Assembly: GCA_945787785.1 (NCBI GenBank) | Contig: CALZIO010000009.1 | Location: 1 to 64,000, forward strand | DNA length: 64,000 bases | Reading direction: 5' to 3' | Source of the DNA: an uncultured Chromatiaceae bacterium | GTDB taxonomy: Bacteria > Pseudomonadota > Gammaproteobacteria > Tenderiales > Tenderiaceae | Shown here: piece by piece, positions 17,441-26,134 of the stretch | Layout of the letters: every line of letters starts with the position of its first letter | Position numbering within the stretch: the first letter of the stretch is position 1 | Made by a program: the position numbers and the translations under genes | The notes under the pieces: model-generated | Told to the model about the DNA's origin: nothing | Seen by the model: only the letters and a program-made list of their open reading frames with translations | Database searches by the model: none

Positions 17441-20116
17441 CTAATGGCTGCTGCCGTGCAGTTCTGGTTTGGGTAAATTATCCCAGTCGACGTCGACCTC
17501 CTTGTGATTGCTCCGGTGTATGTCACCGGTATACGCGTAACGCAGAGTCTCTTCATAATCTTTCAAGGACTGTTCCACACTAACTTTGACGTCGCCATAT
17601 TTATCTCCAGCCTCCGCCTTGGCTACCGTCACTACAGTGTCATACCAGCCTTGCGAGCCGCCAATTGGGTCGATTGCCAACTGAATGATGGGGTTGGGAT
17701 GGACACCCTTGTCATTCCACCAGACGTTATGGCTGACATCAGGGTCTCCGCCTTGTGCCCATTCTGCTGCTGCTTCACGCTGTTTAAGCTGCGCAAGTCT
17801 GCCGTAGGCAGAATGACCACAGGCCGTGGATATCGCGACCACTTCTGGGTGAATCCCTTCGGTCACATGGGCGCGGGTAACGAGATAACCCAGCTTGGAT
17901 GTGACCCGGATTAAATCGCCATCGTTGATGCCGCGTGCTGATGCGGTTTTAGGATTAATCCAGGCGGGATTTTTGTGATAAAGCTCCGCCAGGTATTTCA
18001 CTGAAGCCGTACGGCTCTGGGTGTGCACATTGACCTTGTAGGTTGTCAGCACTAACTCACTGTCTTTTTTACTGCGCGAAGGTAAGGGCTTATAGACTGG
18101 CAAGGGATTAAAGCCGTATTTCTTGTAGCTATCTTTATACAGCTCAATCTTCCGCGATGGTGTGCCAAAACCGACATAGTTTTTACCGTCTACGCGCACA
18201 CCAATAGAGTGGTCACCTTTTCTGATTGTGCCATGGTTACCAACGTCAGCTCCTTGCATATCACCACTGGACAGTTCACTTTTGTACAACTCATAGTCAG
18301 GCTCGACTTCGTTGTTGTTGCGGTCGACGATCTTGGCAGTCTCGGGATCCACTTTGCCGTAGATAGGCCACACGCCCTTCTTCTTCAGAAAGTTGTAACC
18401 GCCCTCTTCCTTGAGGCCGGGAATGTTATCGAAATGCGCCCGCATCCAGTCCTCGACAGTGTTGAAGGCAAAGTATTTTCTCATACCCATCGAACCATCC
18501 TGATCAAGCTTGTGTATGGTATCGATGAGCGTCTGGCGAAACTCCTGAGTCCCGCCCAATGGTTTGATTACCGGTTGACGGATAGACAAACATGGATACA
18601 AACCACCAGGCATGGATTCAGGGTCATGGCGTTCCAGATAGGTCACATCCGGAATGATGAGGTCAGACAATTCCGTTGTTTCCGACATATAAGGGCTAAA
18701 GGAAACAAGAAACGGGACCTGCTTTTCATCTTTTAAAAAGCTTTCCCAGACGTGGCTTGATGGATAGGTATAAACAGGGTTGTCGTAATATGTCATCCAC
18801 ACCGAAACCTTTGCTTCACCCTTCATGATCATATAGGGTGCATTGGTAGAGACATGATGAGATGCCAATGGATACAACGGCGGAGTAGCGATTGGACTCG
18901 GCGTCGCTGGTCCATGTGGGACAGGTTCGGGTTGAGGCCAACCCATGCCCCGTGGTAAACAGTAACCTCCCTTCTTCTCTACATTGCCGGTGATGACATT
19001 GAGCATATGAATGGCGGCTTCCTGATAACTGCCATAGACATGTTTACATGGGCCGCGGTATGAGAAGGTCGTCGCTGGTTTGGTAGTGGCAAACTCACGT
19101 GCAATGCGGCGAATATCCCTGGCTGACATGCCTGACTCCTGCTCGGCATATTCGGGCGTATAGGGTTTTAAATGATCGATGAGTTGTTTTGACGTGACAT
19201 TGGTCCAATCACGAATGAAATCCTCATCATAGAGTCCCTCATTCATGATGACATGCGCCATGGCCAGGGCAATCGCACCATCAGACCCGGGAAAGGGGTA
19301 AAACGCTTCGTCGGCAAAGCCTGATGTGTTTGACATACGCACATCGAAGCTCACCAGTTTAGCCTTGTTACCCACCACCCCATCCACCAGCCGCTGGGCA
19401 TTGGGATTCATGAAATAGGCAGTTTCAAGAATATTTGAACCGAAGTTGATGATGTACTTGGTATTGGCCCAATCACAGGACTCAATATCCGGCCCCCATG
19501 ATGGCTCCAGGCCTACTTTTTTGGACGATTCGCAGACGTTGGTATGGTTCAGCATGGCATTGGAACCCAGTGTGTGCATAAAGCGCTGCACTGCACCCCC
19601 GGTACGATCGCGTCCCCACTTGAAGACGATCTCGTTGCGGATGCCAGGATCATGCTCAGCCTCGGCACGATCAATCACTTCCTTAAGCTTTGTTGCTAAC
19701 AGAGTCGTCGCTTCATCATAGGAAATGCGTTTCCATTTACCTTCGCCACGAGCACCTGTACGAACCAGTGGTGTCATGATCCGGTCCGGGTCATAAACAT
19801 GCAAGAAACCCGCGTTACCCTTGGCACAGAGTTTACCGCGGGTGTTGGGGTGATCCATGTTTCCTTCGAGTTTGACAACGCGGCCATTTTCAACATAAGC
19901 CACGCCGCCATCCTCGATGTTACAGGCCAGACAAGTAAAGGGAATGGCCTCGCGTTCCGCTCCCGTCATTGATGAGTAATCCGTCCCGCCCAGATCCTGT
20001 TCCATTGCCCGAAGACGTTTGCTTCCAAGCGTCAAAGCTCCCGCCGCACCACCTGCCGCGAGCCCTAATTTCATAAAGTCTCGGCGGCTTATGTAATTGA
20101 TACCCTTCGTGCTCAT
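17441..20116 (-). CDS. Periplasmic molybdopterin oxidoreductase, catalytic subunit
   Basis: This 891-residue member of the DMSO-reductase family (PsrA/TtrA/PhsA-like) starts with a Tat signal (SRRDFMKLGLAAGG). The N-terminal 4Fe-4S site is C62-x2-C65-x3-D69-x27-C97: the third cysteine is Asp. Lys99 after C97 is the conserved relay lysine. Cys195 in NHTNVCESSKK is the likely Mo ligand. Bis-MGD segments follow (INFGSN, PFPGSDGAIALAMAH, YRGPCKH, and a C-terminal nucleotide-binding domain from about residue 700). It is 18 bp after the NrfD-type gene. The substrate is unknown; a sulfur, selenium, arsenic or similar oxyanion is plausible from the family. Confidence 0.92.
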   Translation of the reverse strand: MSTKGINYISRRDFMKLGLAAGGAAGALTLGSKRLRAMEQDLGGTDYSSMTGAEREAIPFTCLACNIEDGGVAYVENGRVVKLEGNMDHPNTRGKLCAKGNAGFLHVYDPDRIMTPLVRTGARGEGKWKRISYDEATTLLATKLKEVIDRAEAEHDPGIRNEIVFKWGRDRTGGAVQRFMHTLGSNAMLNHTNVCESSKKVGLEPSWGPDIESCDWANTKYIINFGSNILETAYFMNPNAQRLVDGVVGNKAKLVSFDVRMSNTSGFADEAFYPFPGSDGAIALAMAHVIMNEGLYDEDFIRDWTNVTSKQLIDHLKPYTPEYAEQESGMSARDIRRIAREFATTKPATTFSYRGPCKHVYGSYQEAAIHMLNVITGNVEKKGGYCLPRGMGWPQPEPVPHGPATPSPIATPPLYPLASHHVSTNAPYMIMKGEAKVSVWMTYYDNPVYTYPSSHVWESFLKDEKQVPFLVSFSPYMSETTELSDLIIPDVTYLERHDPESMPGGLYPCLSIRQPVIKPLGGTQEFRQTLIDTIHKLDQDGSMGMRKYFAFNTVEDWMRAHFDNIPGLKEEGGYNFLKKKGVWPIYGKVDPETAKIVDRNNNEVEPDYELYKSELSSGDMQGADVGNHGTIRKGDHSIGVRVDGKNYVGFGTPSRKIELYKDSYKKYGFNPLPVYKPLPSRSKKDSELVLTTYKVNVHTQSRTASVKYLAELYHKNPAWINPKTASARGINDGDLIRVTSKLGYLVTRAHVTEGIHPEVVAISTACGHSAYGRLAQLKQREAAAEWAQGGDPDVSHNVWWNDKGVHPNPIIQLAIDPIGGSQGWYDTVVTVAKAEAGDKYGDVKVSVEQSLKDYEETLRYAYTGDIHRSNHKEVDVDWDNLPKPELHGSSH

Positions 20117-20134
20117 TATCGTACCCTCCTATAC

Positions 20135-21010
20135 TCAAAAATAGAGCTGTGGCAGCTGTCCGGCGAAAATCAACACCTCGCGAAAACTGTAAGCCCCAAC
20201 AGCGCTTAACACACCGGCCAGTGTCACCATCTTCGGATCCTTGGCCAGTTTAGGTAAGGCCACTAAGAGCAGCGGAATAAGAATGCCTACGACTAAGGTC
20301 AACAACCAGAACTTTATGCCAAACTCATTCATGATGAATTGCCCGGCATGTTGTTGTTCTTCAGTACCATAGGAAAGCACTACCCATTCCGCCAGGAACA
20401 AGGCAAGTGTTGTCCCCACAGAAACAAACAGGATAATACGCAGTAGTTGAGTCACTGGTGGTGTCAAACCCTTACCCAACAACAATATTAAGGCTGACAA
20501 ACCAGTGCCAGAACTCATGGACAGGATGACAAACAAGACTGGTATTGTTGGGCTGCTCCACAGTTCGCGCGCCTGATTTACCATTAGATCGAGTCCTGTG
20601 TATAGCGGCATGCTCAGTGCCAACAGACTACCGATGATTCCGAGTGGTTTAAGCAAGTTAGGCTTATTAAAGGCCAAGCCATACAAGAAACCAATAATGC
20701 ACAAACCAAACAATGGTAAAAATAACGTGCCCCAGGACAACGGTGAGGTCCAGTGAAAATAGATGATAGGATAAAGGAAACGCGCAGGTTGCCCGATATC
20801 GGCAATCAATAATGGAACACATATCATCAGAATAACCAGGGCAACCAATATGCCCTTTTTCTGAAATGGCTCCATTACCTTGGTAACTCCACCAAACACA
20901 TTGGGTGCCGCCGCCAATACAAACACCATACTGGCGGTGCCGATGAGAAAGAAGTAAGCCACGATCTCATAGCCCCAGGGAGCGATGTTGTATTCTGTAT
21001 ATTCGAACAT
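20135..21010 (-). CDS. NrfD/PsrC-type membrane subunit
   Basis: The product has 291 residues from the ATG at 21010, preceded by GGAGGG and 13 bases after the upstream stop. About eight hydrophobic helices are visible, starting with WGYEIVAYFFLIGTASMVFVLAA, in the arrangement of NrfD/PsrC proteins. These subunits hold the quinone site and anchor the complex to the inner membrane. FEYTEYNIAPWGYEI at the N-terminus matches the usual start of the family. Together with the Fe-S and catalytic subunits it forms a three-part complex linking the quinone pool to the periplasmic active site. Confidence 0.93.
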   Translation of the reverse strand: MFEYTEYNIAPWGYEIVAYFFLIGTASMVFVLAAAPNVFGGVTKVMEPFQKKGILVALVILMICVPLLIADIGQPARFLYPIIYFHWTSPLSWGTLFLPLFGLCIIGFLYGLAFNKPNLLKPLGIIGSLLALSMPLYTGLDLMVNQARELWSSPTIPVLFVILSMSSGTGLSALILLLGKGLTPPVTQLLRIILFVSVGTTLALFLAEWVVLSYGTEEQQHAGQFIMNEFGIKFWLLTLVVGILIPLLLVALPKLAKDPKMVTLAGVLSAVGAYSFREVLIFAGQLPQLYF

Positions 21011-21023
21011 GGTGACACCCTCC

Positions 21024-21746
21024 TTACAGGACGCCGGAGAAGAACTTGCTTCCCCGGTTATGTTGGTAGAACGCATGAGCATCTGATCTTGCTGCATATG
21101 ATACCGGGTGACTTGCAATCTGCTCGGTCATCACCCTGTCAGGTTTGATGTAATACACCTGTGGTTGAGTACCTTTTTCCGGTTTGAGCACTACGGTGCT
21201 GTTCCGAGCTACCAGGCGTGACACCTCACTCTTTGGATCATTGAGATCACCAAAAATTCGAGAGCGGCCAAGACAGGTCTGTACACAGGCGGGAACCAAT
21301 CCCTTTTCCACTCGGTGATTGCAGAATGTGCATTTGTCGATTACGCCGCTGATCTTGATCCGATCACGGTTTTTAGGCAGCACGTGGCGTGCATTGTAAG
21401 GACATGCGGCGATGCAGGTACGACACGTAATACATCGATCGTAGCGTTGTAACACGAAACCGTCCTCATGCTTATAGGTCGCCTCAGTAGGACAGTTACG
21501 CACACAAGGTGGATTATCACAGTGATTACATAAGCGCGGCATGAAATGTCGTTTGGTATTGGGGTAATTCCCCGTATCCTTGACCTTGACTATAGTGCGC
21601 CACACTCCCAAAGGCACATCAAACTCAGCCTTGTCGGCGCAGACACAGGCCATGCAACCAATACAGCGTCTTAAGTCGATGACCATTGCCCATCTTTTCT
21701 TTCCCGGAACGCCTAACGACGGCTCCGCTTGGAGACCAATTGGCAT
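21024..21746 (-). CDS. Four-cluster Fe-S electron-transfer subunit (TtrB/PsrB-like)
   Basis: The 240-residue protein has four cysteine clusters of the DmsB/PsrB/TtrB kind: CIGCMACVCADK, CNHCDNPPCVRNCP, CITCRTCIAACP and CTFCNHRVEKGLVPACVQTC. It would pass electrons between the NrfD-type subunit and the catalytic subunit. It has no Tat signal of its own and is probably exported with the catalytic subunit. GGAGG precedes the ATG. It is the first gene of the 15-gene run, about 95 bp downstream of the predicted sigma-54 start site. Confidence 0.94.
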   Translation of the reverse strand: MPIGLQAEPSLGVPGKKRWAMVIDLRRCIGCMACVCADKAEFDVPLGVWRTIVKVKDTGNYPNTKRHFMPRLCNHCDNPPCVRNCPTEATYKHEDGFVLQRYDRCITCRTCIAACPYNARHVLPKNRDRIKISGVIDKCTFCNHRVEKGLVPACVQTCLGRSRIFGDLNDPKSEVSRLVARNSTVVLKPEKGTQPQVYYIKPDRVMTEQIASHPVSYAARSDAHAFYQHNRGSKFFSGVL

Positions 21747-21852
21747 GGCAGATCCTCCTCAAATTGAGTTCTGAGTTTTTGCCGAGGAGTAACGACATGG
21801 TATGCCCGGCAATTGCCCGATAATTCGTTATAGATACCCTCGACAACTCATG

Positions 21853-21868
21853 TGCACGAGCCATACCA
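21853..21868 (-). promoter_or_regulatory. Sigma-54 (-24/-12) promoter of the molybdoenzyme operon
   Basis: On the minus strand the site reads TGGTATGGCTCGTGCA. It keeps GG and GC at exact 10-base spacing and 9 of 12 conserved positions of TGGCACG-N4-TTGCW. Transcription would start near 21842, about 96 bp before the Fe-S subunit gene. Palindromic activator boxes lie 98 and 188 bp upstream of the -24 element, centre to centre. Confidence 0.7.
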
Positions 21869-21955
21869 GATAACTGGCAATCGTTTTTAACTATTGATTT
21901 TCTTGAGCTTATTTAGGAATAAAGCGCACTACTGAAAATGGCTACAAAATGAATA

Positions 21956-21973
21956 TGTTACTGACTGGTAACA
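21956..21973. promoter_or_regulatory. Activator palindrome, box 1 of the molybdoenzyme operon
   Basis: TGTTAC-tgactg-GTAACA has perfect 6-bp inverted arms. It is centred about 122 bp upstream of the predicted sigma-54 start of the molybdoenzyme operon. The same box stands at a nearly equal distance from the promoter of the Mo-cofactor operon. Confidence 0.78.
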
Positions 21974-22045
21974 ATATCTCTTTAGATAGATAGTAACTGC
22001 TTGAAATATAACAAAAGGTATAAATATTTTAGATGACAAGAGGTT

Positions 22046-22063
22046 TGTTACGGATTGGTAACC
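22046..22063. promoter_or_regulatory. Activator palindrome, box 2 of the molybdoenzyme operon
   Basis: TGTTAC-ggattg-GTAACC matches the box at 11 of 12 arm positions. Its centre is 90 bp from box 1, about 8.6 helical turns, which does not fix whether the two are on one DNA face. It lies just past the end of the archease-like gene. Confidence 0.7.
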
Positions 22064-22161
22064 ATACTCTTTCCTGCAGGATGTCTTCAAAGAAATAGGC
22101 GATAAAGATAAAAGCTTATGGTTAAGAAATATCTACATACATTCTGATTATCGCTGTTATC

Positions 22162-22617
22162 TTAAGCATCCAGAATGCAATAAAGTCTTACACCCTCTTC
22201 ACAATCTGTCACTTTAAGGCGAGGAAGTAACACGGCCTTGACGGGGAAACGCATCTTATGCCGTGAATCATCAAATAGTTCGCCATAGGCCACACCGGTA
22301 ATCTTCATCTGCTTGCGGCGATGACGCTCATCAAGATCATCTACCTCTTCAAGCTTTTGGGTAACAAATCGCTTGAATATCCACCCCTCTGCATCCATGC
22401 GATATAGCATCTCTGATAATAGCCCTATTACAGTTGTCGGAATATCAAATCCATACCAAGAGATTTCAATTTCCTCTCTTTCCTCAACAGTATCCTGGTC
22501 CCACATAAACAAACACATGGCTGCCGCAGCCGCGTTGAACATTTCAAAATGATCTCGGGCTACAATTTCCATTCCCACTCCACCCTTGGGATCTTCAACA
22601 AATGAGTATTGTGCCAT
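22162..22617 (-). CDS. Archease-like protein
   Basis: The 151-residue protein resembles archease, the activator of RNA ligase RtcB, in its central and C-terminal parts: LLSEMLYRMDAEGWIF, then ITGVAYGELFDDSRHKMRFPVKAVLL and a closing LYCILDA. The usual N-terminal DHTADI motif, with its metal-binding Asp, is replaced by VARDHFEMF. No rtcB is present in the window. AAGGG eight bases before the ATG supports the start. It precedes the molybdoenzyme operon on the same strand but is separated from it by 415 bp holding the promoter and operator boxes. Confidence 0.6.
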   Translation of the reverse strand: MAQYSFVEDPKGGVGMEIVARDHFEMFNAAAAAMCLFMWDQDTVEEREEIEISWYGFDIPTTVIGLLSEMLYRMDAEGWIFKRFVTQKLEEVDDLDERHRRKQMKITGVAYGELFDDSRHKMRFPVKAVLLPRLKVTDCEEGVRLYCILDA

Positions 22618-22756
22618 TCAATAACCCTTCTGAATTTTTTTGGATTTACAATTATACGCAGGAGAACTTTAAATTGGCATGCCAATAGGGGTAGGGTCTA
22701 TGGTTTTGCCGTAAACAGTTCCACAGGTTGAGAAAAGGTTGTACGTAATCTGACGC

Positions 22757-22945
22757 TCAATCGACCAATGCATAGAAAAAATCCTCAGGCGATGTGTAGT
22801 CGCCTGCCATCTTTTTCATTTGTCGTTTCTTTAACATTCGCATGAGTTCAATCTCCACTAATGTAGTTTGAGCACAGCGTAAAGCGGATTTTTTATCACG
22901 CTGGGCTGTAAGCAAAAGTCTCGAACGCCATCGTACGTTATCCGC
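22757..22945 (-). pseudogene. Remnant of a DDE transposase C-terminus (IS6-like)
   Basis: On the minus strand 62 codons after a stop at 22946-22948 read through VRWRSRLLL, then ALRCAQTTLVEIELMRML, KKRQMKKMAG and EDFFYALVD to a TGA. This resembles the end of IS6-type transposases (SF-SA--T--GIELMHMIKKGQM, then AEQFYALA). The catalytic part is gone and no terminal repeats are clear. The remnant fills most of the 355-bp gap between the archease-like gene and the DUF1232 gene. Confidence 0.5.
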
Positions 22946-22973
22946 TTAGATACAGGACATAAACAGCCAAAGG

Positions 22974-23201
22974 CTAGTCCTTTTTCACAACGTCGTGGCT
23001 CTTTTCCTTCTTGAAGACGTTGCTGATATCAATGCCAAAGTATCTCAAACAAGAAAGTAGCAGCAGTACCGCTGCGGCCTCATCCAGATTTCCGATAATG
23101 GGTATATTGTCTGGGATTAGTTCAAATAGTCCTGCGCCAGGATTGAGCAAGTACACTAATGATAACAACCCAATCACGATGACAACGATGTTCTTTAACA
23201 T
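22974..23201 (-). CDS. Small DUF1232-like membrane protein
   Basis: The 75-residue protein has a hydrophobic helix (IVVIVIGLLSLVYLL), then LFELIPDNIPIIGNLDEAAAVLLLL, which matches the short DUF1232/YkvA pattern D-IP--G-LDD with a second hydrophobic helix. It ends in a charged tail. The family is found in inner membranes and has no firm function. It is 33 bp downstream of the TPR lipoprotein gene on the same strand, and may be its last operon partner. Confidence 0.65.
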   Translation of the reverse strand: MLKNIVVIVIGLLSLVYLLNPGAGLFELIPDNIPIIGNLDEAAAVLLLLSCLRYFGIDISNVFKKEKSHDVVKKD

Positions 23202-23234
23202 GACTTATGTCCAATCACTCAGTATTTATTATGA

Positions 23235-23600
23235 CTAGCTACGTTGCTTCAATTGCAGCCTGACTTTATCAAGAAACTCCTGACACTCCTGTTCCAGCAC
23301 CTTGTCACCGCCGGCAAACTGCGTGGCCTTCAGCGCGAACTGTTCTGCTTTGTTTAAATCGCCCGAGTCAAAATGCAATTTGGCCAGGTGCAACCAGGCA
23401 TAACCGTTACGTGGTTCGATGCGCACCGCTCGCTCTAGCAAGGCGATGGCTTGGGCATTCTCACCATTTGCCGCTTGTTGGTCGGCTTGTGCCATTAATT
23501 CCGCGGCAGGCCCACTCGTGGTTTCTTGAGTTTGTTGGGGTGGTTGCACAGCGCAGGAGTTCAACAAAAATATAGTCAAAACAAGAATAAGTTTTTTCAT
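23235..23600 (-). CDS. TPR lipoprotein
   Basis: The 121-residue protein has a lipoprotein signal (LTIFLLNSC, with Cys16 as lipid site). Two tetratricopeptide-like helix pairs follow (AQAIALLERAVRIEPRNGYAWLHLAKLHFDSGDLNKAEQFA, described here in part). Its start overlaps the PBP1b stop by four bases, so the two are translated together. It may help place or regulate the penicillin-binding protein at the membrane, much as CpoB/LpoB-type proteins do; that parallel is inferred only from the gene order. Confidence 0.8.
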   Translation of the reverse strand: MKKLILVLTIFLLNSCAVQPPQQTQETTSGPAAELMAQADQQAANGENAQAIALLERAVRIEPRNGYAWLHLAKLHFDSGDLNKAEQFALKATQFAGGDKVLEQECQEFLDKVRLQLKQRS

Positions 23601-25921
23601 CTGAACAATCCTTTAACCCGGTCGACAAAACTTCCCACTGAACGCTTCACCGCTCCGCCTGCGCACGGGGCGTATTCGGCAGGCGCCGTGTTGGTGATAA
23701 AAGGTAAATCATAGCGTTGATTACAGCCTACGTCTGCCCGCAGGCCTGTTTCTGGATCAATCGAGACATATTCGATATCCACAGGCTGCACAGCCGCAGC
23801 GTCGGTAACATTGATCTGGCGCATGATGTCTGCCCACACTGGCAACGCACCGCTGGCACCGGTCAGTCCTATGGCGGCATTGTCATCATTGCCAAGCCAA
23901 ACGACACCAACATAGTCACTGCCAAAACCAGCAAACCAGCTATCGCGCAGGCCATCGGTGGTACCTGTTTTACCTGCCAGGAACAGTGCCGTTGGCAGCT
24001 GTTGGCCCACGCTCTGCCCTGTTCCCTGGTGCAGCGCCATGCGCAAAGTCTCTTTGACCAGAAAGGTCTGACCGGGAGCGAAGCGTTGTTCGGTATCGAG
24101 TGAATATCGATGTAATGGCTGGTGTTTGGCATCCAGCACCTCGCGTACGGCGCGCAGCGGAGTAAAGAATCCCTCGTCACCCAGGGTCTGATACATCTGG
24201 GTTATATCCAGCGGCGACAGTTCCAACGAGCCAAGCATCACTGCGGGATAGGGTGGAATTTTCTTTTCAATACCAAGTGCGTGTAATGTTTCAACCACCT
24301 GAGGCAGACCCAACTCAAGTCCTAGCTGAACGGCGGCCTGGTTGTATGAGTGGATCAGTGCCTCGGCAAGCAACACATTGCCATGGTTCTCATGATCATA
24401 ATTAGCCGGTGACCAGACGCTGCCATCGGACTGTTTCAATTCAAGCGGCGCGTCGTCGATGAGACTCGCCAAGGTATAACGCTGTGGTTGCGACAATGCC
24501 GTCAGATAGAGCGCCGGTTTCAACAATGAGCCGACAGGGCGTTGCATATCAACTGCGCGGTTAAAGCCTTCAAAACGTGGATGACGGCCGCCCACCACCG
24601 CACTGACCTCGGCACTGCCCAGACGTGAGATCACCACCCCACCTTCGAGCATGCCGGGCTGACGTTCAAGGCGTTTTATCTGTGTGATCAATGTATCTTC
24701 AGCCACGTGCTGGATGATCGGGTCCAGGGTGGTAAAAATGCGCAAGCCTTCACTGCGCAAATCTTCGTCGCGGTAATCCTTCTGAAGCTGCCGTTTCACC
24801 AGTCCAATAAAGGCGGGATAACGGCTGTTGCCGAGATTGGGTTTCGGCGTGACGCCAAGTGTTGCTGCCTGGGCGGCTTTGGCCTGTTGCCGATCGATCT
24901 GGCCATCACGCCACAGGATCTCGATCACATGGTTGCGCCGTTCAAGAGCACGCTCGGGATGACGGCGTGGGTTGTAATAGGCCGGGCCGCGCAGAATGGC
25001 AACCAACAAGGCGGACTCGGCCACAGTCAACTCTTGCGATGGTTTGTTGAAATAAAATTGCGCCGCCAAGCCAAAACCATGGATGGCACGATTGCCGTCC
25101 TGGCCCAGATAGATCTCGTTGGCATAGGCCTCAAGAATCTCTTGTTTGTCATAACGCAGCTCCAGCAGCACAGACATAATGGCCTCGTTGAATTTGCGTG
25201 TCAGGGTGCGCTCGCTACCGAGATAGAAATTTTTAACCAGCTGCTGGGTCAGGGTACTACCACCCTGCACTACTTTACTGGCACGCAGATTGGCCCAGGC
25301 GGCACGGGCAATACCTTGCAAGTCGATGCCGTGATGACTGGCAAACTTACGATCTTCAATGGCTTGCAGGGCGAGCGTCAGTTCGGACGGCAGGTCATCA
25401 AGGCGAACCAGAATCCTGTCTTCGCGGTGGGCTGGATAAATAAGACCGATCAGCATGGGTTCGAGCCGAATCAATGTCAGCGCTTCGGCTGTCGCGGCAT
25501 CGGCAAGTGTTGCCAGTTGATTGTTGCTGCTTTCAAAACTGAGCGCGATGGAACGGCCGGGTTCTACGCTATCCCAGTGACGAAATGCGCGTGTCGTGAT
25601 GACAAACTGCTTACCGTTGTGCAGATACGTGCCGGGCACCCTACCATCGACTGACGGTTGATATCCGATCAGCTTGAGTTCGGCTAATAAGTTCTCAGCC
25701 GTCAGCAGTTTTTGCGGATAAAGCTCGATTGCGCGGGCATAGACCCGAGACGGCACCGACCAGCGTTTGCCTTCGAATTTGGCTTGCACCACCTGATCGA
25801 GATATAGCACATACAGTGCCAGCGCGAATGAGAGCGGCACAGCCAGTAATAAAGGAATCTTCAACCAGAGGCGTTTGCGGGGTGGTTTTGACTTCGCCCG
25901 ACGGCGGCGTTTAGTTGGCAT
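23597..25921 (-). CDS. mrcB: Bifunctional penicillin-binding protein 1b
   Basis: The 774-residue class A PBP polymerises and cross-links peptidoglycan. A basic cytoplasmic tail (RRRRAKSKPPRKR) and one transmembrane helix lead to a UB2H-like domain (VPSRVYARAIELYP). The glycosyltransferase domain has AIEDRKFASHHGID with the catalytic Glu, GGSTLTQQLVKN and EIYLGQ. The transpeptidase domain has SLLKP with the nucleophile Ser, SYNQ and KTGTT. The length and the UB2H region point to PBP1b and not PBP1a. It is followed by an overlapping TPR lipoprotein gene. Confidence 0.95.
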   Translation of the reverse strand: MPTKRRRRAKSKPPRKRLWLKIPLLLAVPLSFALALYVLYLDQVVQAKFEGKRWSVPSRVYARAIELYPQKLLTAENLLAELKLIGYQPSVDGRVPGTYLHNGKQFVITTRAFRHWDSVEPGRSIALSFESSNNQLATLADAATAEALTLIRLEPMLIGLIYPAHREDRILVRLDDLPSELTLALQAIEDRKFASHHGIDLQGIARAAWANLRASKVVQGGSTLTQQLVKNFYLGSERTLTRKFNEAIMSVLLELRYDKQEILEAYANEIYLGQDGNRAIHGFGLAAQFYFNKPSQELTVAESALLVAILRGPAYYNPRRHPERALERRNHVIEILWRDGQIDRQQAKAAQAATLGVTPKPNLGNSRYPAFIGLVKRQLQKDYRDEDLRSEGLRIFTTLDPIIQHVAEDTLITQIKRLERQPGMLEGGVVISRLGSAEVSAVVGGRHPRFEGFNRAVDMQRPVGSLLKPALYLTALSQPQRYTLASLIDDAPLELKQSDGSVWSPANYDHENHGNVLLAEALIHSYNQAAVQLGLELGLPQVVETLHALGIEKKIPPYPAVMLGSLELSPLDITQMYQTLGDEGFFTPLRAVREVLDAKHQPLHRYSLDTEQRFAPGQTFLVKETLRMALHQGTGQSVGQQLPTALFLAGKTGTTDGLRDSWFAGFGSDYVGVVWLGNDDNAAIGLTGASGALPVWADIMRQINVTDAAAVQPVDIEYVSIDPETGLRADVGCNQRYDLPFITNTAPAEYAPCAGGAVKRSVGSFVDRVKGLFR

Positions 25922-26134
25922 GAAGCGATTATATCAAGCCGCCGGATGGCCAACATGGGTTTTTGCCTGAAACAGCACCGTTCACTTTACTGATATGATC
26001 TTTCATTACATTTCCCTCTACCGAGCCCACTCATTGCAGGCGACATTGTTCTCGCAGCGTGTCTCCTATATCCTTCCTCAGTATGCCGTTTCACGTTAAT
26101 ATGGGTTAGCTGTTTGATTGTTGTCAGTAGGAAT

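Noticed and set aside
18209-18736. Plus-strand open frame of 175 codons
   Set aside because: It is antisense to the catalytic molybdoenzyme gene and has no features of its own.
21803-21819. Alternative sigma-54 match GGGCAATTGCCGGGCA on the minus strand
   Set aside because: GG and GC have the right spacing, but the T and AC positions do not match. The site at 21853-21868 is clearly better.
24707-25654. Plus-strand open frame of 315 codons
   Set aside because: It is antisense to the strongly supported PBP1b gene.
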